DNA of 64,000 nt from Streptomyces sp. GESEQ-35 (GTDB taxonomy: Bacteria > Actinomycetota > Actinomycetes > Streptomycetales > Streptomycetaceae): positions 434,001 to 498,000 of the forward strand of contig NZ_JAFFSX010000003.1 of NCBI RefSeq assembly GCF_017948485.1, in the 5' to 3' direction. A program made the position numbers and the translations under genes. Shown here one piece after another: positions 8,204-15,261 of the stretch. The notes beneath the pieces are model-generated. The model did no database searches and was not told where the DNA came from. It worked only from the letters and a program-made list of their open reading frames with translations. Each line of letters begins with the position of its first letter. The first letter of the stretch is position 1.

Positions 8204-9166
8204 CTAGCGGGCCACCTTGAGCAGGATCTTTCCGCCGCGCACGACTTGCTCGATGGCCGCATGAATGTCATCGAGGTCGAACACGGCGGCAGGCGGAACG
8301 AACAGAGCTCCGCTCGCGACCAGAGGCGCGGCTTCGCGGATGACGGGCAGCGCCTTGGTCGCGTAGTCGAAATGGCCGGCGAAGAATCCGCGGACCGTCG
8401 CGCGTTTGCCGATCAGCGTCAGTGCGTTGACGGACATCGGCTGTCCGGTCGCCGAGGCGTAGGTGACGAGCGAACCGCCGTCGGACAGCAGGTCGAGCAG
8501 GCGGGCAGGGGCGTCGCCGCCTACCGAGTCGACCGCGAGCGCGACCCGGGCATCGCCGATCGCCCTGCGAACGTCTTCGGCCGCCGTCGCGTCGTCGAGG
8601 TGGACGATGTCCGCGCCGGCTGCGGTCAGCTCGGCGAACACGGACTCGTTTCGGACGAGGTTGATCGTCCGGAATCCGCGCTTCTTCGCCAGGGCGATCA
8701 AGGAACGGCCGACACCGGAGTTCGCGGCGTTCTGCACGATCCAGTCCCCGGGCTTCAGATCCGTGTATTCGCTCAGGATCAGACCGGCCGTGGGCGGATT
8801 GCTGCCCAGCATCGAGAACTGCTCGACGTTGCCTTCCGGCAGCCGGAACAGCCCGTCGGCGGGCAACAGCAGCCGCTCGCGCCAGGCCCCGCCGAACAGC
8901 GGCAGGACTACCAGGTCACCCACCGCTACCGTCGCGACGCCGACGCCCACCTCGATGACCCGGCCGACCCCCTCGTTGCCGAGGACCAGCGGGAGCGGCG
9001 GCCGCACGAGCGCGCCGCCGACGACCAGGAGGTCGTGCAGGTTCAGCGGCGAGAACTCGACCGCGACCTTGACCTCGCCGGCGCTGGGAGCGGGCGGCTC
9101 CTGGAGATCGACGACGCGCACGACGTCTTCTGGTTTTCCGAAGTGGGTGATCTGGATGGCACGCAC
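8204..9166 (-). CDS. MDR-type oxidoreductase, MECR/2-enoyl thioester reductase-like
   Basis: 320 aa, GTG start at 9166. The medium-chain dehydrogenase fold shows the GroES-like half (LVLGNEGVGRVIEVG) and the nucleotide-binding half (NAANSGVGRSLIALAKKRG). The following stretch FRTINLVRNE is characteristic of mitochondrial-type 2-enoyl thioester reductases (MECR/ETR1), which lack zinc; no catalytic Cys/His zinc set is obvious. It probably reduces an enoyl-thioester or enone with NADPH. It is the promoter-proximal gene of the minus-strand operon, with the inverted repeat CAAAC-ACA-GTTTG 40 bp upstream. Confidence 0.85.
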   Translation of the reverse strand: MRAIQITHFGKPEDVVRVVDLQEPPAPSAGEVKVAVEFSPLNLHDLLVVGGALVRPPLPLVLGNEGVGRVIEVGVGVATVAVGDLVVLPLFGGAWRERLLLPADGLFRLPEGNVEQFSMLGSNPPTAGLILSEYTDLKPGDWIVQNAANSGVGRSLIALAKKRGFRTINLVRNESVFAELTAAGADIVHLDDATAAEDVRRAIGDARVALAVDSVGGDAPARLLDLLSDGGSLVTYASATGQPMSVNALTLIGKRATVRGFFAGHFDYATKALPVIREAAPLVASGALFVPPAAVFDLDDIHAAIEQVVRGGKILLKVAR

Positions 9167-9206
9167 AGGGACTCCCGGTGAGAGGCGGCAGACACTTAGA
9201 CATAGT

Positions 9207-9219
9207 CAAACACAGTTTG
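9207..9219. promoter_or_regulatory. Inverted repeat, candidate operator of the reductase operon
   Basis: CAAAC-ACA-GTTTG, a perfect 5+5 bp repeat with a 3-bp spacer, lies 40 bp upstream of the reductase start in an AT-richer patch (ACATAGTCAAACACAG). The position suits a repressor site. The cognate regulator is not identifiable here. Confidence 0.35.
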
Positions 9220-9650
9220 CTTCTGTCCGCATCTCCGCGTACTCGCACCACTGCCGCCCAAGACGCAGAGAGTCGCCGCCCGGCTACCGATCACCGCCAC
9301 GCAGACCGGCAAATCCCGGACACGACCGAAGTGGCCTGCCGGATTGCCCACGCCGACACGCGCGCGAAACTCGAATACCTCCGCCACCTTCACACTCGCC
9401 GCCCGACCAGCCCGTCCGCCCGCTCGCCGCTTGCCCGTGTACGGCCCGCGTCGAAGCGATGCTCCATGACATCGACATAACGTGTATGCTTCTTTCACTA
9501 TCTCCCACTGAAAGGCTCCACCCAGGCCTCGACCGGAGGTCGGTGCAGTGTCCGCCAGCGTGGGGATCGAAGCTGATGGGCGACGGCCAACCCGGACGCG
9601 GGAAATCACCACCGCGTCGAGGCGGAGTCCTCAACCGGACGGCCACAACG

Positions 9651-9689
9651 CCACGTCCACCCGCCAGCCTGTTGGGCGGGTGGACGTGG
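9651..9689 (+). terminator. Perfect 15-bp hairpin upstream of the isomerase-like gene
   Basis: CCACGTCCACCCGCC pairs with its exact complement at 9675-9689 across a 9-nt loop. It lies 84 bp before the next start, where no upstream plus-strand gene exists to be terminated. It could be a leader structure or attenuator, or the end of a lost gene. Confidence 0.5.
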
Positions 9690-9772
9690 CGAGAACCGCC
9701 AAGCGATCCGCGAACGGAAGTGCGACCTTCTCGCGCCGCTCGGCGGCGCCCCCGGAAATCGGAGGATCACTC

Positions 9773-10030
9773 ATGTACCTGCATGCGACAGGCACCACCC
9801 CGGACGTCGAAAAGCTCGCCCCGTACTGGGACGAAGAGTCGCGAGTCTTGGCCGAACTCCACGCCGAGGGCATCGTGAAGAGCCTCTTCCGACTCAACGA
9901 TCGTCCGGTGGTGTACCTCATCCTCGAGGCCGACGACGTGGAGGACGCTCGCAAGCAGGTCGGGCGCCTGCCTTTCGTCAGCAAGGGGCTGCTCATGTTC
10001 GAGTTCGAGCCGGTCGAGAAGTTGATCTGA
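9773..10030 (+). CDS. Muconolactone delta-isomerase/YciI-like small protein
   Basis: 85 aa, ATG at 9773 with GGAGGA at 9761. The pattern ...LAELHAEGIVKSLFRLNDRP followed by VVYLILEADDVEDA and LPFVSKGLL matches the ferredoxin-like alpha+beta barrel of muconolactone isomerase and related YciI-type proteins (about 85-95 aa). These act as isomerases or small dehydratases in aromatic or polyketide metabolism. The catalytic residues of true muconolactone isomerase cannot be confirmed, so only the family is claimed. It stands alone on the plus strand. Confidence 0.75.
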   Translation: MYLHATGTTPDVEKLAPYWDEESRVLAELHAEGIVKSLFRLNDRPVVYLILEADDVEDARKQVGRLPFVSKGLLMFEFEPVEKLI

Positions 10031-10416
10031 GGCTGAACGCACGGCCCGGCAGGGCTCCTCGACCGTTGCGCGCCTTGCCGGGGGCGCAGCGGTCCGGGAG
10101 ATTCACCGGTCGAAGCGATGGCGGCACTGTCCATCGCCCTGCGAGATGGCATCGAACGGAGTGGCTACGTCGTCGACATCGGTAGTGCTGACGTGCTTGG
10201 CCCTGCCTACCGCAGGACGAGAGCGGCATTGGCATGCGATCCTCTTGCCGAAGCCGAAAGGCACCGGACGCCCGGAGAACGCCTACCAAGTGCGACGCAC
10301 CAGGCGCTCCTTCATCGGCGTTGCGCCCCGGAATCCAGCAGGCTCGAGAACCACAGGAACGTAAGCATAAGTCTTATACTTGCTTCATAGCAGTCGGGCC
10401 AGATAGAGTGACCACT
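10031..10416. other. Intergenic region with operator-like repeat
   Basis: No supported gene. GTAAGCATAAGTCTTATACTTGC-type symmetry at 10361-10383 (inner ATAAG-T-CTTAT exact, outer GTAAG/CTTGC with one mismatch) lies 33 bp before the CGNR regulator start in an AT-rich patch, where a promoter and operator are expected. Confidence 0.45.
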
Positions 10417-10992
10417 ATGTCCGATCTTGCCACCGAGCGCTACGCGGCGGCCGCGGCGCCGCCGTTGTTGCGACGTGTGCAGTCCTTCCTGAACACCCGC
10501 TCCGCAGGCAGCCCGCCCGAGGCCGACCTCTTGGCGAGTCCCGCGTCGGCGAATAGCTGGATGCGCACGCTCGAGTGGCCCGCCCGGCCCCGTTTGACGA
10601 CGGACGACTTGCCCCCGCTCTACCAACTGCGCGAAGCCCTCCAAACCCAACTCGAAGCCGGCCGAGCGCCATCGGAATCCCCGCTACAGCTTGACCTGGC
10701 ACGCCACCTGGAGCAGCTCCGCTGGGGAATGACCCTTGAGGAGGGGCGGCTCGTCCTCTCAGCCGAAGGCGACGGCTGGCGCCTAGTCGCCGGCACTCTG
10801 CTCGGTGACATCCTGCTCGCCCAGCAGCACGAACTGTGGCCCCGCCTCAAAGCTTGTCGGAATCCGCCCTGCTCAGTGATCTTCTACGACAGCTCGAAGA
10901 ACCAGTCCAGGGTGTGGCACAACACCTCGGCCTGCGGCAACCTCGTCAACCTTCGCGCTGCGCGAGCTCGCCAACGCGCAAAGGCTACGTAG
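10417..10992 (+). CDS. CGNR zinc finger/ABATE domain regulator, atypical zinc knuckle
   Basis: 191 aa, ATG at 10417. The N-terminal 130 residues fit the ABATE domain (SFLNTRSAG, LREALQTQLEAG). The C-terminal treble-clef motif is recognisable: CRNPPCSVIFYDSSKN, then SRVWHNTSACGNLVNLRAAR. Two positions differ from the usual family: the WCSM-type cysteine is replaced by His (WHNT) and CGNR reads CGNL. His may still bind zinc. The AT-rich inverted repeat 33 bp upstream suggests autoregulation. Family members are DNA-binding regulators; the target here is unknown. Confidence 0.82.
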   Translation: MSDLATERYAAAAAPPLLRRVQSFLNTRSAGSPPEADLLASPASANSWMRTLEWPARPRLTTDDLPPLYQLREALQTQLEAGRAPSESPLQLDLARHLEQLRWGMTLEEGRLVLSAEGDGWRLVAGTLLGDILLAQQHELWPRLKACRNPPCSVIFYDSSKNQSRVWHNTSACGNLVNLRAARARQRAKAT

Positions 10993-11369
10993 CAGGGAAG
11001 CTTGGGCACCATTCTCCGGGGTCTGGCACAAGTTCGGTGCGGCGGCTACGCCTTGCAGTTGTTGGTCTCGTTTCGGGCGGTGCGGAAGTCGCCTTGAAAT
11101 CGCTCGTAGCCATACGCATGGACAGCGAGGCGACACACATCGAGGCCCGGTGCACTTCGTCGGGGGCTGTCTATCCGGACTGCGCCCAGCGGTCGGAGCG
11201 GTTCACAGCTCCTACCTTCGTTTTCCGGCGGACCTGCCCACCGCCGGACGCAGGGCCCAACTCGCGTTAGGGCATGCAGATCTCTAACTCGTCTTTTTGA
11301 CCTTGATTTGGGTGGGGTCGGAAGCGAGGAAGGTCGCGACGTCGGCCAGTGAGCGGAGGCGGGCGGTCT

Positions 11370-11468
11370 CGTCACGACGAGCTTGGGAATGTTGTTCATC
11401 GCCTCGGCATACGGCCCGGTATCGGCAGACCAGGCCTTCTCGATGATCTCGAAGGTCGCCCGCCCCAT
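11370..11468 (-). pseudogene. Dihydrofolate reductase/RibD-C-like fragment
   Basis: The minus strand encodes MGRATFEIIEKAW, then DTGPYAEAMNNIPKLVVTR, the middle segment of the small DHFR-like (RibD C-terminal) proteins common in actinobacteria. Only about 33 of the usual 180-190 residues remain. The fragment abuts an XRE fragment in another frame. It is clearly broken. Confidence 0.65.
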
Positions 11469-11532
11469 TCCGTCCGGGCCAGAGATCACAGTCCAGCGCC
11501 TTTTCGAGGTTGGCAATGGTCAGCAGGTCGGG

Positions 11533-11688
11533 CCACGCCTCACCGGCGAGCGCCTCGGCGATCGTGTAGCGGGCGACACCACTCTCACGCGACAACTGAG
11601 CGACGGACCAGTCCCGCTGGTCGAGCGCAGCCTTGAGCCGGGCGGCCATGGCCTGGGCGACCCGCGCCCCGTGGTGCTCCTCCATGAC
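11533..11688 (-). pseudogene. XRE-family helix-turn-helix fragment
   Basis: The minus strand encodes ARLKAALDQRDWSVAQLSRE, then SGVARYTIAEALAGEAWPDL and LTIANLEKALDCDLWPG, a complete XRE helix-turn-helix. Reading continues in frame to 11284, but from 11532 it runs over the DHFR fragment in the wrong frame, so the downstream part is nonsense except perhaps VATFLASDPTQIKVKKTS at the end. An intact small HTH protein read from about 11697 cannot be excluded, but its C-terminus would be fortuitous. Confidence 0.6.
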
Positions 11689-11755
11689 GGCCTCAGGCCA
11701 CGCACCGCCGGCTCCGTACGCGCGCGGCAAACCGGCGGAAAGATCGTCCTGGTTC

Positions 11756-13039
11756 GGGTTACCGAAATCCTGTACTTCCGCATCTCCCCACGGCTGCGCG
11801 AGCTGCTCGACATCCCTGAATACGACGACCACGACCAGGGATTCGAAGCGGCCTATGCGGTCGTCCGCCGGCTCTTCCACGCGATGAAGGACGCGATGAA
11901 CCCGTCCCCGCTGCCGCCCAACGGGCACCTCTCCGCAGCGAGGCCCACGAACTGACCGCAGCGGCGGACACGGACGACCTGGCGGAGCGCGAACGGCGTC
12001 TGGCCCTGTTCACCGAATTCGTGCTGGACGCCTCCGTACGCCCTCTCCACAGCCTCCTGGCGGAGCTGGCGGAAGTCTCCCTGGGCATCGACGCCGCTCC
12101 TGTCCGTACGTTCTCCCGCGGCCGTGGGGCAAAGCCCAGACCTCCGAGCGCAAGAAGAAGACCTCACTCAAGAAGAAGTACCTCTACGGCTACGACGCCC
12201 ACCTCATCGTGACCCGCGACGCCGAACACGACGCCGTACTCCTCGACGACGGCGCCCCGAACCCCGAGGTCCTCCCGGTTCTCGTCCTCGGCGTCGCCCT
12301 CGACAAGCCCGGTCAGCGCCCTGCGTACAACGGTCTGAAGGTCCTCAACCGGCTCCAGGAACGGGGATACAAACCCGGCTACCTTGCCGGAGACCGCGCC
12401 TACAACAACTCCGAGCCCACGGAGTGGCAGCTTCCCGTTCGAGCCATGGGGTACAAGCCCGTCTACGACCACCGGGAAGACCAGCTCGGAAAGCAGGCCG
12501 GAACGGAGGGCGTGATCCGCCTCATGCCTAAGCAGAGCGCCGACGCCGACGGCTATCAGCGGATGATGTGCCCCGCTGAAGCGGGCAAGGCCCAGTGCCT
12601 CATCAAGCCTCACACCCTGGGCCGCGGAATCCACCTCCCCCTCATCGACCCGGAGCCCAGCCCGGCCGGCCCGGTCAAGGTCTGCCGCCAAAACGCCATC
12701 ACCGTGAGCCCGGAAGCCGGCGCCAAGCAGTGGCAAGCCCTGGAATACGGCGGCCCGGAATGGCAGAAGATCTACTTCCGGCTCCGCAACAGCGTCGAGG
12801 GCTGCAACGGCTACGCGAAGAATCCATTGGCCGAGGGCATCGAGGCTGCGGGCTCCCGCCGCATCCGTGGCATCGCGGCCCAAACGATCCTTCTGGCCTT
12901 CCAGCTCGCCCACGCCAACCGCCGCAAGGTCAAGAGGTGGCTTGAGACGCTGGCACTCGGCGGCGAGCGCCCCGCCGCCGCACCCACCACAGGCGCAAGA
13001 CCAAAGACCCCGGGACCTGGACACCCACCGGCCTCCTGA
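11756..13039 (+). pseudogene. Frameshifted transposase-like gene
   Basis: Three consecutive frames carry one protein. Frame A, 11756 to about 11930, ends FEAAYAVVRRLFHAMKDAMN and PSPLPPNGHL. Frame B, to about 12130, carries FVLDASVRPLHSLLAELAEV and PVRTFSRGRG. Frame C, 12122-13039, carries KYLYGYDAHLIVTRD, VLLDDGAPNPEVLPVLVLG, YLAGDRAYNNS, VYFRLRNSVEG-like sequence and GIAAQTILLAFQLAHANRRK. This order matches large transposase-like proteins of streptomycetes. At least two frameshifts separate the parts. No terminal inverted repeats were found, so the element boundaries are unknown. Confidence 0.7.
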
Positions 13040-13083
13040 CCCGGCACAGCGCCACCCGAAGAACAACCGGCAGCGCAAAAAAG

Positions 13084-13123
13084 CAGGGCCCCGACCGTGA
13101 GATACCTCACCGCCGGGGCCCTG
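13084..13123. terminator. Bidirectional hairpin terminator
   Basis: CAGGGCCCCG pairs with 13114-13123, with an inner GTGAG/CTCAC stem. It lies between the plus-strand transposase remnant and the 3' end of the minus-strand tRNA-Leu, and can serve both. Confidence 0.7.
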
Positions 13124-13221
13124 CCACGTCTCCGTCCGGGCCGCAGCCCACCACCACAACGAGGAACGGGCCCTCACCATGACTTTCGTCACTGGCGAAG
13201 ACCCGTTCCGTCGGTTCTTCC

Positions 13222-13308
13222 TGGTGCGCGAGGGGGGAGTTGAACCCCCACGCCCTTGCGGGCACTGGAACCTGAATCCAGCGCGTCTGCCTATTCCGCC
13301 ACCCGCGC
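13222..13308 (-). tRNA. tRNA-Leu (CAG), CCA encoded
   Basis: The minus-strand transcript begins GCGCGGGTGGCGGAATAGG and ends in CTCGCGC-ACCA. A 7-bp acceptor stem pairs, the anticodon loop TTCAGGT gives CAG, a long variable arm is present as in class II tRNAs, and the T-arm GGGGGTTCAACTCCCCC is intact. The discriminator is A and CCA is encoded. The 3' end faces the accessory block to the left, the usual orientation for site-specific integration into a tRNA gene. Confidence 0.93.
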
Positions 13309-13781
13309 ATTGGGTGTGTCCTCGGGCCCTTCCCCCTTGGGGTGTGGCGCCCTCCGACACGCAGAACATTAGCACGGTGGACGGGGTGGGTTCACATCCC
13401 TTACCCCCGGGAAGCCGCCGACCAGCGACGTCTCTCCGATCGGCCCGCCGGCCGGCCAAACCTCCGAACCCCGGGCTACGTATCAACGTGTACCGGTTCA
13501 CGTATCAACCTCGTACCGGTACCGCCCGTCTCCCCAGGAGCCGGTCGGGGTCCACAGTCAGGTGCGGGACACTTGTCTGCGGCCGCCTCTACGATCCTTG
13601 GCAGGACTGTGTCCCCGAAGGAGTTCGAAGGGGACCTCCGGAGGGAACTTCGACAGGCGTCGACATCTGTCGACGGGGCCGACAGGGGGAACCAGCCGAT
13701 TCACCGGCGCGTGGATACGATCAGTAAGCAGTACCAGGTAAGAAGCAGTACGCAGGACGGCAGCTTAGGAGGAGGTGCCCC
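13309..13781. other. Promoter region of the fhaA operon
   Basis: No gene seen. It holds the 18-bp inverted repeat at 13658-13675. A TACGAT hexamer at about 13716-13721 (in GTGGATACGATCAG) could be a -10 element 61 bp upstream of the fhaA start; no clear -35 accompanies it. Confidence 0.4.
13658..13675. promoter_or_regulatory. 18-bp inverted repeat upstream of fhaA operon
   Basis: CGTCGACA-TC-TGTCGACG is a perfect 8+8 bp repeat, 106 bp before the fhaA start. It is a candidate operator for the cell-wall kinase operon. The cognate protein is unknown. Confidence 0.4.
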
Positions 13782-14651
13782 ATGGGAGTCCTGAAGAAGT
13801 TCGAGCAGCGTCTCGAAGGTCTGGTCAACGGCACCTTTGCCAAGGTCTTCAAGTCCGAGGTGCAGCCCGTGGAGATCGCGGGAGCACTCCAGCGGGAGTG
13901 CGACAACAACGCGACCATCTGGAACCGGGACCGCACCGTCGTACCCAATGACTTCATCGTGGAGCTGAGCACGCCGGACTTCGAGCGGCTCAGCCCCTAC
14001 TCCGGCCAGCTCGGCGACGAGCTCGCCGGCATGGTGCGCGACTACGCCAAGCAGCAGCGCTACACCTTCATGGGCCCCATCAAGGTCAACCTCGAAAAGG
14101 CGGACGACCTCGACACCGGCCTGTACCGGGTGCGCAGCCGTACGCTCGCGTCCTCCACCAACCAGCAGGCTCCCGAGCGCGCCCCGGCGGCACCGCCGGC
14201 CGGCCGCCCCGGTGGCTACGGCTACCCGCCGGCCGCCGCGCCCGCCGCGCCCTCGGGCGCTCCGCCCATGCCGTCCGCGCCGCCGCCCGCCGGCCGCCCC
14301 GGCGGTTACGGCTACCCGCAGCAGCCCGCGGGCGGCCAGCGTCCCGCGGCCCCGGCGGCCGGCGGCGGGCGCACCCGCCACTGGATCGAGATCAACGGCA
14401 CCCGCCATCAGATCTCCCGCGCGACCCTGGTGATGGGCCGCAGCACCGACGCCGACGTGCGGATCGACGACCCCGGCGTCTCCCGCCGGCACTGCGAGAT
14501 CCGGACCGGAACGCCCTCGACGATCCAGGATCTCGGGTCCACCAACGGCATCGTGGTGGACGGGCAGCACACCACCCGCGCTACGCTCCGCGACGGCTCG
14601 CGGATCGTCGTGGGCAACACCACCATCATTTACCGGCAAGCCGAAGGGTGA
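13782..14651 (+). CDS. fhaA: FhaA: DUF3662 and FHA domain protein
   Basis: 289 aa, ATG preceded by GGAGGAGG. Residues 1-115 form the DUF3662 domain (GVLKKFEQRLEGLVNGTFAK, EVQPVEIAGALQREC). A Pro/Ala/Gly/Tyr-rich linker with a repeated GRPGGYGYP follows. The C-terminal FHA domain has MGRSTDADVRIDD, SRRHCEI and LGSTNG, the residues that bind phosphothreonine. In mycobacteria FhaA binds the phosphorylated pseudokinase domain of MviN/MurJ and restrains peptidoglycan synthesis. It is first in the fhaA-fhaB-pstP-SEDS-pbpA-pknB operon, so the same circuit is likely. Confidence 0.92.
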   Translation: MGVLKKFEQRLEGLVNGTFAKVFKSEVQPVEIAGALQRECDNNATIWNRDRTVVPNDFIVELSTPDFERLSPYSGQLGDELAGMVRDYAKQQRYTFMGPIKVNLEKADDLDTGLYRVRSRTLASSTNQQAPERAPAAPPAGRPGGYGYPPAAAPAAPSGAPPMPSAPPPAGRPGGYGYPQQPAGGQRPAAPAAGGGRTRHWIEINGTRHQISRATLVMGRSTDADVRIDDPGVSRRHCEIRTGTPSTIQDLGSTNGIVVDGQHTTRATLRDGSRIVVGNTTIIYRQAEG

Positions 14652-14661
14652 AGCGGGGGCA

Positions 14662-15171
14662 ATGTCAGAGCTGACCCTCACGGTCATGCGGCTGGGTTTC
14701 CTAGCCGTACTGTGGCTGTTCGTGATCGTGGCCGTGCAGGTCATCCGCAGCGACCTGTTCGGTACGCGTGTCACCCAGCGCGGCTCGCGCCGGGAGGCTG
14801 GCCGGGCGCAGCAGGCCCAACGCCAGGCTCCCCCGCAGCAGCGGCAGCAGCCCGCCGCAGGCCGGCAGCGCCGCAACGCCCCTTCGAAGCTGGTCGTCTC
14901 GGAGGGCACACTCACCGGCACCACGGTCGCGCTCCAGGGCCAGACCATCACCCTGGGCCGGGCGCACGACAGCACGATCGTGCTGGACGACGACTACGCC
15001 TCCAGCCGCCATGCCAGGATCTACCCGGACCGTGACGGCCAGTGGATCGTCGAGGACCTGGGCTCCACCAACGGCACGTACCTGGACCGGTCCCGGCTGA
15101 CGACCCCCACACCGATCCCGCTGGGCGCGCCGATCCGCATCGGCAAGACAGTCATCGAGCTGCGGAAGTAG
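14662..15171 (+). CDS. fhaB: FhaB/FipA: membrane-anchored FHA domain protein
   Basis: 169 aa, 10 bp after fhaA. An N-terminal transmembrane helix (LTVMRLGFLAVLWLFVIVAV, about 5-25) is followed by a Gln/Arg-rich linker. The FHA domain at 80-169 has TLGRAHDSTIVLDDDYASSR, HARIY and DLGSTNGTYLD. The mycobacterial counterpart (FipA/FhaB) is a PknB/PknA substrate that helps assemble the septal machinery. Confidence 0.9.
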   Translation: MSELTLTVMRLGFLAVLWLFVIVAVQVIRSDLFGTRVTQRGSRREAGRAQQAQRQAPPQQRQQPAAGRQRRNAPSKLVVSEGTLTGTTVALQGQTITLGRAHDSTIVLDDDYASSRHARIYPDRDGQWIVEDLGSTNGTYLDRSRLTTPTPIPLGAPIRIGKTVIELRK

Positions 15172-15261
15172 TACGACAATGAGCGAGCGGAGCGAGCACG
15201 CAACGGCGGTCCACACCCCGGACCCCGGCGCGCTCCCGACCGGAGGGTGGGCACCGTGCGG

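Larger units (their letters stand above)
9167..9772. other. Divergent intergenic region
   Basis: About 600 bp between the minus-strand reductase operon and the plus-strand isomerase-like gene, with no convincing coding sequence. It holds the inverted repeat at 9207, a short palindrome CATA-ACGTG-TATG at 9476-9488, and the long hairpin at 9651-9689. Confidence 0.4.

Noticed and set aside
1..13308. A second copy of the tRNA-Leu 3' end as attR/attL
   Set aside because: No repeat of the T-arm and acceptor sequence was found in the left block. The integration idea is kept only as an inference.
13107..13310. A 67-codon frame over tRNA-Leu
   Set aside because: It is a translation of the tRNA gene and its flank, not a protein gene.
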